Positions 1 to 11,240 of a stretch of DNA of 64,000 nt are shown here, in pieces. The notes under the pieces were generated by a model. The model was not told where the DNA came from. It saw only the letters and a program-made list of their open reading frames with translations, and did no database searches. The translations under genes were made by a program, and so were the position numbers. The stretch spans positions 19,934,811-19,998,810 of the forward strand of contig NC_045128.1 in assembly GCF_007655135.1 (NCBI RefSeq), read 5' to 3'. Every line of letters starts with the position of its first letter. Position 1 is the stretch's first letter. Source of the stretch: Punica granatum (Eukaryota > Streptophyta > Magnoliopsida > Myrtales > Lythraceae).

Positions 1-1645
1 GAGGGCTTGGAGAGGGTTTCCTAGAGTGAGAAAGCTAGAGAGATGATGGAAGTGGAATTGTGATTAAGTTAATGACCCCATGACTTATAAAAGCAAGCTT
101 AATGACAAGATTAAGTGGAGTTAAGTGCAATTAAGTGGTGCTTAGGGGATCCAAATTTTTGGAGGGAAGATTAGGGTGGGGAAGTTGTCTTGAAAGGTGA
201 TGGGAGGTGATGGATGGGAGAAGGAAAGTGATGGGTGTAAGAAGATATTTTGAAAATGTGTGGTGGAGGCTCATTTGGCTTGCTTCTAGAGAAGAGCCAT
301 GGCTTGCGGCTTGGCTTGGCTCGGCTTGGCTCGGCTAGCTCAAGGGTCCCACTTGACTAAGAGAAAAGCCGGAAGAAGCTCGAGGCTCGATTGGTCGCGC
401 GTTCGATTTTCGTGGTTCACTTGAACGACGAATTATCGATGTGCTCGCGAATACAGTTTTAATGAGCCTAATATTGACATGTTTCTTGAAAGCAATTGCT
501 CGGGTGACTCGGGGACTCGAAAGCCGGTTTCGCTCCGTTTGGATAATCGGAGTGAAGTTGTCCGTTTCTGTCGCTCGTTCGCGCCTCTGCGTGCTGTATT
601 GCTCGTGTCGACGTGCTTTGTGCTTTGGACAGAACGGTTTACTTGTCGGCCCCGGTTGGAGGTCGATATCCGGAGGCGTCCTAGGAATTCGCAAACGGGG
701 CTTTCTTAGTGTTTCCCGAGTGTTCTGATGTGTTCGGAGACCACTGTGATCTCTGTTTGTCAAAAACGAGTCTCGAAGGCTTATCGGGAGGTGTTTATGA
801 CCATTAAAATGTCACTCGGGAGCTCGATATGATTTGCTTGGTCTGAGCCGAAATGATTTCCTAGCCCCTGGGGGTTGTTGGGAGTGGGTGGTGCAAAGCT
901 CGGACGTCAACATTTCCTCGAATGAGCTCTAAGTGCAAGATTTCGCTTGAAAGGGACCCTTCGGTTGCCGGAATGGTACTCGGGAAACCTAAATGGATTG
1001 TGCAATGCGATTAGGGTTCATTTTCCTAGGCCTTGAGGTCCTCGGGATTGGTTGGCGCGATTTTGTGCACTGACGGTTCATTAAAAGGGTCTCTGGCCAC
1101 GTTTTTGTGCAAAAAGGGGCCTTTTCTTTGAGTCGAGATCCACTCGGGAGACCAAGACGAACTCCGAAAGGCAATCTGAAACTTGTTCCTTGGTCCTAGT
1201 GGTCCTTGGGTGTGTGCAGGCCTGCTTCCGGGTGTCGTTTATCTATTCGTGAATCGAGCGCCCGGGAGCCCTGTTAGAAAAGGCGTCTGTGATAGTTCGG
1301 GGGTGTCCCGGCTTAAGCAGGATGCCTCCGAAACGCGCCCGGACGTGTCATTGGTCACTTTGGCACCAAGAGAGATTTTTAGAGTCCCACATTGGGTACC
1401 TTTCGATGCTTCGGTGATTTGGTGATGAATAGTGCCATAGTACCAGCTACTGTTGCTTTGGGGCTCGTCGTCTGTTTACTCTTCCGATTGCCCTCTTGTG
1501 TTCTCCTAGTGGACCCTGCGTTTCTCTTGTTATTCATTACTCAGTGCCCTCACATTCGCCTCCAGTTTTCCGATCGTGAATAGTGTCCCGAGCTTTGATC
1601 GGAAGTCCTCTGTCGGAGCCGGTGGACCAAAATGGGATGCTGACA
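1..1645 (-). mobile_element. Tat/Ogre-like LTR H, 5' portion, runs off the window edge
   Basis: The reverse complement starts TGTCAGCATCCC at 1645 and follows the first ~1.65 kb of the long LTR at 28536 with clear similarity throughout (for example, the stretch at 728-770 matches 29415-29460 in reverse). It is therefore the U3 side of a giant LTR on the minus strand, with its remainder left of the window. The sequence to its right (1646 on) is copia-like, so H most likely inserted into the copia LTR. The expected 5-bp target duplication partner of AGCGG (1646-1650) lies outside. A 142-codon reading frame (335-763, minus) has a counterpart in copy B but looks neutral. The lineage is inferred from LTR similarity to the elements on the right, since there is no coding sequence. 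Confidence 0.85.
85..92 (-). promoter_or_regulatory. TATA box of LTR H
   Basis: TTTTATAA read on the minus strand, about 1.55 kb from the LTR start. It is at the same relative place as the TATA-like sites of LTRs B, C, D and E, and is followed by a conserved ATTAACTTAATCAC stretch near the presumed transcription start. Confidence 0.5.
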
Positions 1646-2530
1646 AGCGGTATTTAGCAATGCATCACTGCTACTCAAGTAATTAGAAAGTCAATTTCTC
1701 ATCGAATCTTGTGACCTATGTTTCCGTACAGTATAATCCATTTGCTCTCTATATCTCTATTGAGCCCAAGGCATGGTCGCTGTCATCCTTGTATGGCTCA
1801 ATCTCTCTTTCTTGGTTTATCGGGTAAGTCTATCAAAACAAATGAGCTCGATATCCCTATATCGACTCATTTGGGTATGCATACACTTATAGACTCTACG
1901 CATCAAGCGACCGTGAGATATCACTCCCATTACGTAGAAGGGACAAATCATATTTTGGTCACTCACATTGCTTTCCATGCTCTGTGGTATACCCAATAAC
2001 TGTCTTTATAACTAGCCTATTACGGTGGCGTTTGACAATATCAAAGTATACGACATTACATGTAGGAAACTATGGTGACCTTAAGTCAAAGGACCACTGC
2101 ACCATAGTCACTATGAGATCTGCTAATGACAGTCACGTAACAACCCATGTGGCAGTCTCATGACGGGTTAGTTCAATACACATTGCTCCTAATGTATACC
2201 TGCGGTATGACTCGATGTCTTCACATCCATGACCTGTGAGACTTAGTCATCAATCTACACCCACACTAGTCTAACCGCATTATCGTTGTCCTAATTAATG
2301 ATAATACTTTGACTAGGGACATTTAAGAATAGTGTTCAGTCATTATAGGATCTCACAATCAAGTCACACTTGATGTCTGTTGAACCTACTATTCCAAGGA
2401 CGTTATTATGTTAAATTAATATTCAACGCAACCCACACAATAACATAAATACCTCGTATTATAATGAAATATATGTCATATTACAGAATTGATGACAGAT
2501 TGCCTCTAGGTCATACACCAATTCCCAACA
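1646..2530 (-). mobile_element. Ty1/copia-type LTR fragment, 3' end lost
   Basis: On the minus strand this begins TGTTGGGAATTGG (ending at 2530), the terminal type common in plant copia LTRs, and continues with CCTAGAGGCAATC, which I recognise from widespread plant copia LTRs. The left end lacks the matching terminus because LTR H begins there. No copia gag or pol frame is present. It sits between unrelated LTR H and the 3' part of Tat/Ogre-like LTR G, so it most likely inserted into G and was then cut by H. Orientation and family rest on terminus and motif recognition only. Confidence 0.65.
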
Positions 2531-3315
2531 ATTCGGTCCTTCTGGGATCCATCGGTTTAGTCGGACTCGGCCTCCGGCTTTCATGAGCCCGTATCGCCTT
2601 AATTTCGGTTTCGATCTTTCAAACCTCACGGTGAGCAAGAGTAGAATATTGGCCCAACGCAAACTGACTAGGATTTTGTTGATGTATTTTGTATTTATTT
2701 GAGAATACATTGCATGGTATTTATTTATATATTCATTCTTGTAACAATCCCGGTCGGTGAGCGAATGGTCCGAGTATTGAACCGGTCGAGTTGGTCTACA
2801 CCCCAAGGATGAGTGAGCTCAGTGCTTCATGGTTTCGGCCCGCGCAGGAAATGGACCATCATGGTCACATGAATCGTAATGCGAGGATGGTGAGTCGAAC
2901 TTTCGATGTGTGGGCCTACTCCTCCCCCAGGCTCTTAGCCCGAATCGATCGTTTCTACGAATTTAGGGTGTCAAACCGAGCAAAACGAGTGAAACTTAAT
3001 CAAGCGGTAAATAAATTAAAAACGGCAAGCCTTAGACAAACTAGAGTACCGATAAGACGTACGGAATATAAGCCCGCACATAACATAACCGAATTCGGAA
3101 CCCTCGATTTCGCAGATCACTTGCCTTAGCAAACTAGGTGTATCCTTACCCTTAGCCCGAGGCGGCTCACCAACCCTTGATTTCCGGGTCGTAAACAGAT
3201 AGTGGGGACTCATTCCCACGCGTGTCCATCACGCATTAGCCAGGAAGGCGGACACTCCCAAGATGTTGCGCACGCATGCGGGCCCCCCCGACTAGACGAA
3301 ATTCGGGTCCGCACA
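2531..3315 (+). mobile_element. Tat/Ogre-like LTR G, 3' portion
   Basis: The sequence matches the last ~0.8 kb of the giant LTRs at 33340-34113 and 39000-39824: the CACGGTGAGC block at 2627, the CAAGCCTTAGACAAACTAGAGTACCG block at 3027 and the LTR end GGGTCCGCACA at 3315. No TTGGCGACTCC primer-binding site follows, so this is the 3' end of a 3' LTR or solo LTR rather than a 5' LTR. Its 5' part was displaced by the copia LTR. It is more diverged than copies B-E, so it is probably the oldest layer on this side. Confidence 0.75.
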
Positions 3316-3559
3316 ATAAAGTCCTAAAAAATATTCTAGTTGAAGATTGAAAAAGGTTAAAAAAACACAAACGTAGATTGGTTCAAATGATCTGAGGTAG
3401 AGAAAATCCATACTGTGAGAGTTTTACCTCTTATTAAATCAAACCTTGAACTAGATTAATCGGAGTCGGTCGGGCTTTCATATACCAAGATACAAAAAAA
3501 AAAAAGAGGGAGAGAAAAATGGCTTATTGTCAATTTCATCCTAGAATAAAGTAGAAAAA

Positions 3560-4390
3560 ACTCAATTTGGTGAATGATTTTCCAACAATCAGTTTAGTTC
3601 TTGATTTTTTTTTGCCATCAAATCGACTTAACTTTCCCTATTCCGTTATATGAAATAGTCTTACCATCAAATGTCGTTAGCGAAACTGTGACAAAAGGCC
3701 CACGTGGAGGTTGACTTTGCTCACGGAGTTTTTGATAACCAATAGCAGAACGACACGTGTAAAATAAAATAAACCTAATTAAAAAAAACAGAGAGAGAAG
3801 GGAAGGAGTATGAAGGACGACTCCTCACCGGTATCAGGTCTCTAGCGAGAAGGCCTCCTCCTCTAGATGGAGGACAGGGACAGGTAAGAAGGGCGCCCCT
3901 CCGATCTGTCTCCTCCTTCCATCTTTCTCTTCGAAAGAAAGGGGACGGATTAAAGGGGCTCCCCTTCAAAGGCAGAAGGGACAAATTAGAAAGGTCCTCC
4001 TTTCTCTCTCTCTCGGGAGGGAGGAGGGGACAGATGGGAGGGGCTCCCCTCCGCCCTCCTCCCCCACGGTATGCGATGTCGCCTGAGGCCACTTAGATCT
4101 CCAGCGACCTCGCCTACTTGGGAAGGGGCTAGTGTTGGCAAGGAGCCCTACCTATGCCCCATGTCTTTTTTTCTAATTGTTATTTTAATTTTTATGCCAC
4201 ATGTTATGCATTTATTTTTTTTCAAAATTTATGTTGGCCATGTCAATGTTCCATCCAGTTTCGTCAACGAGGTTGAGGGCCAAATCATTTTGTAAAACGG
4301 AACAGGGAAAGTTTGGTCAATTTGTGGCAAAAAAAATATTAAAGACCAAAGATATGGCCAAAAAATCAGTCAGCTACCAAATTGATAGTT
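3560..4390. repeat. Foldback / MITE-like element with ~235-bp inverted arms
   Basis: The left arm (about 3560-3795) and the reverse complement of the right arm (about 4150-4390) align over most of their length: TCAATTTGGT, then a T-run with TTTGCCA, then ACTTTCCCT.TTCCGTT, then TCGTT..CGAAACTG, then TAAAATAA. I judge identity by eye at about two thirds. The centre (3795-4150) is GC-rich and purine/pyrimidine-biased. There is no transposase frame. A flanking target duplication is not obvious, which fits an old insertion. It lies ~0.7 kb upstream of the FYVE-ankyrin start codon. The superfamily is not assignable; Mutator-like or another TIR MITE is possible. Confidence 0.6.
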
Positions 4391-5064
4391 TACTCTTAAA
4401 CCAAAAAGCTCGGACTTGAGAGCAACCGGTTACCCGACTAGTAAAAGAAAATTGTTTTTCTTAATAAGTAGTAAAAGAAAATTTTAAGTCACTACATATA
4501 GAAAAAAAAAATCTCGTACATCCCAACTTTCAGTAATTGTCTCGACTTTATCTTATTCTTTAAAACTGTTTTGACACATCTTGATGTTTCACTTTTGTTC
4601 AAAATCTATCAAGCCATTAATTTTTTATCCAAAAATGACGTAAAATCTGATGCAACACGTTTTTGAAGCCTATGTTTTCTGGAGCCTACATTACTATATA
4701 GAATGACTCTCACATCAATTTTTTTGTCAATTTTAGATGGAAAATAAAATTGAGATATGATAAATTTGGAACAAAAATTAAACATAAGGATGGCTTTGAA
4801 AATTTTGAAAAAATAGGATAAAATTGAGAAAATGTCCAAATTTTATCCGTGATGTAATTGAGCATATACGAGGCGTTGGAATTATTTCGGGCAAATTAAC
4901 GAAGGAGCGCGGCGTCGATCGATCGATCGATCGAATCGAATACTTAATGACATCTCCTCTCCTTGCTTCCTCCTCCTCCTCGGGAAACCCAACTCAGTCT
5001 CCCATTGCCGCCGGCCGATCATCATAGAGACGACAGTCGGATCCTCTTGTAGAACCAGGCTGGG
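4391..5064 (+). promoter_or_regulatory. Presumed promoter and 5' UTR of the FYVE-ankyrin gene
   Basis: AT-rich noncoding sequence, then a CGAT microsatellite at about 4915-4936, then a CT-rich leader (4950-4982, CTCCTCCTCCTC) and GC-rich sequence just before the start codon at 5065. This composition is usual for a plant 5' UTR. No TATA box was called with confidence and the transcription start is unknown. Confidence 0.35.
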
Positions 5065-8000
5065 ATGTCATCAATGGAGCCGCCTCCGTTCCAAGAAGCG
5101 GCTCGCTGCGACGTCTGCAAATGCAGCTTCAACACTTTCAGACGAAGGGTAGGTCAAGCTCAACTCCGCCTTCCCATGCCCACTCTAGGAATGGCAACTA
5201 AGCGATGTCAACTGGCCATTAATCTCTTATCAATCTGATTGTGGGCATCATAGTTCGGTCGAATTGGCCATAGCTCATTGATCCTTTGACAGATCGATCA
5301 TTCATCGTTTCTGCCGATCCTTTGGATAATGGTGGTCACTGATCGCAAGTGTAGTCTAAAGCCAATTCGGTATATTTCTTTATATCGTATTGACACAGCT
5401 GCTCCTCTTTCTTGTTCTTGCTGTTAGCATCACTGCCGGTGCTGTGGGAGGACACTGTGTTATGAACATTCGTCCAATCAAATGGTAAAATGCGTTATAT
5501 ATTATTCTATGGTTTACTTGTCCAATTGAGGTGAAACTTTTGATTGGTTCCTCGTCGTCTTTTGCCTTCAATTTCAGCTTCTACCACAATTTGGCATCCA
5601 CTCACCGGTTAGAGTATGCGCTGATTGTTTTAACAACTCTTCGGAGTAAGTTACTTCCAAGTTCTAGTGATTGATTTCATGTTAGTTATCTTAAAATACG
5701 GATCAACATTAGCACCTAATTGATTGTGCTTGTGGTTGTTTAGGAATGTTTTATTACATGTCATAATATATTATATACGAATGTAAAATTCCATAAGCAT
5801 TGAGATGGAGAGTTTGAAGTATCAAGCATAAATAACATGAGAAAGTTGGATTGAAATCATCAATGTGGTGGATGTCTGACTGCCTATCTTCATGTGCACT
5901 GTGCAAACGGCTATCTCCAATTCTGATGAGAACAAAATTTCCCTTTTGGTGTATATATATATATATCATTGCGCTCTTGCTGGATTGGTAACCTTCATGG
6001 AAAAGGAAGATGGAAACTTTGATGGAGATTTTCTTTATTGTCTTGCCATCGTTTTCTGCGGCTTCCTGTGTCATTTTGACGTTAGGTATAGGATGGAAAC
6101 CCACAGATTCGTTGTTCACAGTTCGTGATTATGTCCACCAGAACTTGTTAGTTCCCAAGAAGTTGTGGTTTTTCAATGTTTTCATCTTCATTCTAGATGC
6201 CTCGAAGAATAGGTTCTTGGTCCCCCATTTTGTCCCTCTGAATGTACACCAGATCATGCTTGGGCTTATTCCTTAATTAAAATAAATGAGAATTTTGCCA
6301 ATGGAGGGCATTAAGTCTCACTACGCCCTACATCTCCTTATCTGTCTTGGAAATTGTGAGTGTACGCAGTATTTATTTAGCTTTGTGCCTAGAATTCCGC
6401 ATTCATGTGAAGCTGTTTCATTTGGTACAATCATGATGCTGGTCTCAGAATTTTAAATTTGTCAACTAATTTCTATCAATATAATTTAGATTTGTCTAAA
6501 CTCAGTGATGTAAATGGGAATGGATTGTACTTCATCATACTTTAACACCAATATGGGTGTCTCCCAGCTTTTTCTGCGGATCCTCTTGTTTTCTATTATG
6601 GTGCATGTTTATCTGCTTAGCAAGATTTCCCGGGACCCAGTTCACTTTGTAACTCTCATCATCTGTTCTCGTGACTCTTTTCCTGCTAACCTGGAGTACT
6701 AGCATCTTGATCCATTCTGTCCACCTTTTACCGTAACATATTATTTCAGTGTAGTGAATTGTGGTTAAATTGTGGGTAAAACTTAAAGTTGAGAGGTATT
6801 ACAGATGATCATTTTCAGTAGAAAAAGTTGGTTACTAAAATTTGTCATGGGAAAAGTCAACCTCTCATTTAAAATCTTCCAACTCTTAGATTATATGTGT
6901 CACAAGTCGTAACTATCTGGTGGCATGACATCATAATATAATAATTACCTGCTATAACTTAAGTACATGTCGTGTGACTCTACTGGGTTTTAGCCTTTCT
7001 CCACCAACTTTAGCGTCCTTCTGGTGGCCCTCGGCAGTCTAGATATTAAACTATCGTTTCTCTTCTCTTCTTTGGATAATCATTGGAACTGATGAACCAG
7101 CTTCCGGAATTTTGCAGGGCTGTAAAACGTGTGACTCGAGCTTCAGCTGGAGTTGATCAAGTATCAGCTTCAGTTTCTAGGTTAGACATTAATGCAGATA
7201 AAGACTCCAAGGCCGAACCTCTCCCCGACCATCACCCCATTCCAGGTGTGCCTGAATGCAAGTGCGGGATGCCTTTATGCATTTGTGAGGCTGCATCCCC
7301 TTCAACCGATGGGCTTGCTCAGCAAGTATGGTTCATGAGCTATTTAATTTGTCCAGCTTTTCAGAATTATGTGATATTAAGTCTATTGACCCGAAAGACA
7401 TATTTATATTCCATAGAAAATTTTAAGCAATGCTCTGTCTGTTCCAAAACCAAAGAAGACAGATGTTCCAAAGAATAGGACTTCCACATCAAACAGCAAA
7501 AGCTCGTAAGTTAGTTCTTTCTCTGTTTTCCTTTAATTAATATTTTCACAGCAAGTTGGATTAGGAATACTTGCAGTGTCATCTTCTGCATAATGAGTTA
7601 TCAGACAATTCAAATGTATGCGATTGGTCCTTTAGACTTTGTGATGCTGTCACACAATTTTCAGAGGCTATTTTTCAACTTCCATTCAATGATATAAAGG
7701 TAGATTTTACTGCAACTGTTTTTAGTTTGCAGACTTTGCATCCCCTGCTTTTACCCTTCCACTTACAACTCATCTATGAATATTGTCAGTGTCCTGTAGG
7801 AACACTTCTAAGTTTAGATATACGATACATAGGACATTTGCACCACCCTTTTAGGTTTGACTGACAAGCGAATAGTTTGCTGAAAAGACACCTACAAATC
7901 CCTCTTGTTCGTGTCTTGTAGGAGCGCTTGTAAGTCTTACATGTCTGATGTATGGGACACTTGCACCACCTGTTTAGGTTTGACCTACAGCCAAATAGTT

Positions 8001-10894
8001 TGCCGAAGAGACACCTAGACGCTGAATCCTTGCAGTTTGCTGAAAGACACCAAAGTACACCAACCCACCCTACTTGTAAAACGGCACATTCGACTGCCTC
8101 CAACTGTTTAGTGTGTCAAGTTTTCTTCAGTAAATAATAGGGGTCTATATGTCTTGTTGGTAAATAAACGGGGGTGTTAATGGAACTTAAATAGGAGCTG
8201 GAAAGTATCCAATTTTAAAAACATCAGCAAACATAGAGGTGTTGGTGGAATTTGCCCTAGTGATCTGTATAGTTTCATTTATGAGGCACCATTTGTATAG
8301 ATTGTTGCAGAATAATTATTTACAAGATGTCTTGTTAATTCTATAACATCATATAGAGCATTTAATCTAATATGATTGTTAGGCGGTGACTGATAATTAT
8401 TACCCTTATGACCATGCAATTGTATTTAAAGTCTGGGTATTGAGTTGGGAACTCTGCCAACTTTAATTTTCTTTCACCAAAGACGCTTCTACCAAAAATT
8501 GTACTTCACTTCTTACTTGCATGATAAGGCTGCACCTGCTGCCTATTGAGGTTACAAACTTGCATTTGTGCCTTGGATGGCCTTAAGGAGGATGTGATCC
8601 TCTGTGGTTATTACTGAAGATAGAACCATGATTGCCACTTTCAGCAACATGGCTTTCATACCAGTCCACGATAACACATAAATTGGTCTGTCGATTAGAA
8701 CTCTGGGGCTATCTGGGGATCCTCCAAAGTCCATAAGGTTATGATGTCAATGTCAAAATTGTTGGGTGCTCTCTTGGTGAGGGGCAATGATTGCATTGGA
8801 AGTGTCTATTGAGTGCAATAATTACTTAGTTGAACAAGTGGCAAGGCCTATGTTGTTATAATCTCTTACTAAGGATGATCCCTCACATACCAGCAATCTG
8901 ATTGCCGAGACTACTATATTTAGTTAGCTCCGTTCGGTATTATCTAATAATTTTTTGCTTGCTGAGGGAGAATAAAATTTTCTTGAGTTCTTGGATAGGT
9001 CCTTTCTTCCATTGGTTATTCCTGCATCATTAGGTGTCTCAGTGGTGCATTCCTGTTCGTTATTGTTCTATTGCAGCAGGAGTCTTTTTAACCCTGGTAA
9101 TTTGCTTAATGAATTTGTCATACCCTCAAGATTCTCTCAATTATAATCTTCCTCCAGTCCTGGTTCCTTTCTTAAGGGAGCATTTATGCCCTTGGGGCTC
9201 TTCCTAGTTCCTAGCAAATTCAATGAGATAAAGCTACTTTGTTTTGTTTCCCTGAATCTCTCTGTTTGTTTTTTTCAGCATGAGAACAACCTATCATATG
9301 CATGAAGCCTGATAAAATGATACATTTAAAGATCCTCATTTGGTGGGACTGCTGCCACTTAAAAGCTGTGTGCTTGATGTTTTAACTACGATAATTTTGA
9401 CTTCATTCCTCCCTTCAATTCTTCATTGATGTTATTAAATTTAAGTCTTAAATTTGTGGGCACCTTGACATGCATATTCTGGTCCTTTGTCTAACTAATC
9501 ATGTCTGTTACTCTGGTGAACATATTCAAATGATTAGCTTTTGCAAAAACTGCAGGTCTGTTTTCAATGCTGGTCAAGAAGTCCATGTTAATTCAGAGAA
9601 ACCTAAAATGGAATATGAAGCCAATGGGGAGGTATTTTCGCTTCTCTGGAAACTACTTATACTTCCAACTTACCTCTGGAAAGTACTTGTACTTCCAACT
9701 TAACTTGGGGCATTTCACTCGCTCAATTTATTTGTTTTGATTTGCATTTAATGATCGTTTTCAGGGTTTAAGAGAGGCGATAAAAAATGATGATGCAGCT
9801 GCTGTAATAAAGCTTCTTAGGGAGGTATTAAATCTGAAACTTCTGTTGCAAAAGCCTTGTCTTTCTCCAATCCTGCTTGGAGCTTCCATTGCCAACTTAA
9901 AATTGGACTTAAAGACATTTTCATGCGGGCAGGGTATTGACGCAAATTATCGAGATAGACAAGGAATGTCTTTGCTTCATCTGGTACCACTGTTCCCTCC
10001 TTTGCTCTCTCTCTCTCTCTCTCACGAGCGCACACCCTCACTTCTTTGCCTTTGTGATATTGGCCCCTATGTGTATAACTGATGCAATGTCACCGATCTG
10101 TCCTGCAGGCAGCCGTCTTTAACCGAACTGATATAGCTTTTATCCTTATGGAGGGCGGAGCAAGCACTGATTACAGGAATGCACAGGGTAAGTTCTATCC
10201 AACTCACTAAAATCTTTGCTTTTGGTAGAAGCTTTCTGTAATTACGTTAAGTGCTTTTTGGACCAACGTATTTCTTCTCCTTACAATTATCCTGGTATTA
10301 TAGGAGGATTCCAAGCAGGTCATAGTTCTATCCAGTTAAAAGCCTTAGCAGCACATGCTTGTTAAAAGTATTGTTAATGTTCAGCATGCTTTTGGAAGAA
10401 AACATCGAAACTGGAACTTCAGTCTTTGTGAGGTTAATGTAGAATCCGAAACTGCCATCTTTCTTTGTGACGTTTCGTGTCTGGTTTGAACAGTCGCACT
10501 CTATTTTCTTTGGTTCATTGTGGCGTCTACACTTAGAAAACAAAGGTAACTGCAGACGATGTGAATTCTTAGTGGGGGTTGCGTATAGCAAATAGTTTAC
10601 TGATTAATGATGAGATAATTAAATCCGTCGCCATAAATTCGGGTTAGGAGCAAATCTAATGCACGTTATCATTTGACCTTCAACCTAAAAGTAGATGATA
10701 GAAATATCTATGTTCTGATATATCTATGCGAGGCACTTAAACAGAGGGGCACTGATGCTTTTGCTTTCTCTTGCAAGAACTTCGGATTTACTGACTGAGC
10801 CCTTATTTTTGTATTTACAGGAGAAACTCCGCTCGATTGTGCAGCAGCAACCCTGCAATACAAGATGCGGCAAAAGCTGGAAGGTTGCAACTAG
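5065..10894 (+). CDS. FYVE-type zinc finger and ankyrin-repeat protein (10 exons, ~281 aa)
   Basis: Exons: 5065-5148, 5428-5484, 5578-5645, 7118-7325, 7417-7505, 9556-9631, 9765-9824, 9933-9983, 10109-10187, 10821-10894; 846 nt in all, phase-consistent with GT-AG introns. Residues 15-64 form a FYVE-type finger: CDVC, the basic RRRHHCRCC patch spanning the exon 1/2 junction, LCYEH and VRVCADC. The ligand set is C15, C18, C31, C34, C39, H42, C61, C64, with His in one usual Cys position; the N-terminal WxxD motif is absent. Residues 116-127 hold a Cys-rich ECKCGMPLCICE motif. Residues 195 to ~275 carry about three ankyrin repeats (GMSLLHLAAVFNRTDIAFIL, GETPLDCAAATLQYK). FYVE fingers bind PI3P on endosomes and ankyrin repeats bind proteins, so an endosomal trafficking adaptor is the inference. 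The start is the first of two in-frame ATGs (5065, 5074). Least certain are the exon 5 acceptor (chosen for phase) and the C-terminus, where a splice at 10882 would give another tail. Confidence 0.82.
5953..5967. repeat. (TA)n microsatellite in intron 3
   Basis: Short run of TA dinucleotides inside the third intron (5646-7117). The rest of that intron is ordinary AT-rich sequence and I see nothing else in it. Confidence 0.6.
7791..8031 (+). repeat. Tandem duplication (~120 bp, two diverged copies) in intron 5
   Basis: Copy 1 (about 7791-7905) and copy 2 (about 7915-8031) share CTTGTAGGA-like starts, GGACA.TTGCACCACC, TTTAGGTTTGAC, AATAGTTTGC and AGACACCTA in the same order, with many point differences. 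They lie in the 2.05-kb intron 5 (7506-9555), where I see no other feature. The short reading frames here are not coding. Confidence 0.65.
9642..9702 (+). repeat. 30-bp tandem duplication in intron 6
   Basis: CTCTGGAAACTACTTATACT is followed 30 bp later by CTCTGGAAAGTACTTGTACT, each ending TCCAACTTA. It lies just inside intron 6, downstream of the donor at 9632. Confidence 0.6.
10005..10023. repeat. (CT)n microsatellite in intron 8
   Basis: About nine CT units in the pyrimidine-rich part of intron 8 (9984-10108). Confidence 0.85.
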
Positions 10895-11240
10895 CATGGA
10901 GCTGCCGTTCCAATCACCCAGAAGAATTATTAGAGAGATGCTTGCTTTCTTTACCAACCAAGCGTGCCAGTCAGTTTTATCTCTCAAATGAGATATGTTG
11001 GTTCGATTAATCTCTTTTCTTCTACATCTTGTTGAGTGTTGATGAGATCATCCCCCCAGGCCAGTTACATATAACCTGCGTGATTCGAGAAAGGGCCTTA
11101 CGTTTTCTCTTTGGATTCCTCTGTTTATGCATATCGAGCTATTATAAATTTTTAATATTCCGGGTTTGTGTAGTGCTGTGGATAAGATCGAATATAAAAG
11201 TCACCAACCAAATCTTCCACTTTACTTTTTGATTGTTATA
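10895..11240 (+). other. Probable 3' UTR and flank of the FYVE-ankyrin gene
   Basis: Sequence after the stop at 10892-10894 is mixed-composition then AT-rich. The polyadenylation site was not identified; AATATAAA-like sequence occurs at about 11190. If exon 10 is spliced at 10882, part of this could be coding. Confidence 0.35.

Noticed and set aside
5754..6276. Overlapping frames in intron 3
   Set aside because: They lie between well-supported exons, are open on both strands and show no domain.
7083..7478. Intron-retaining 131-codon frame
   Set aside because: It reads exon 4 through a good GT donor at 7326; the spliced model keeps the conserved frame in exon 5 instead.
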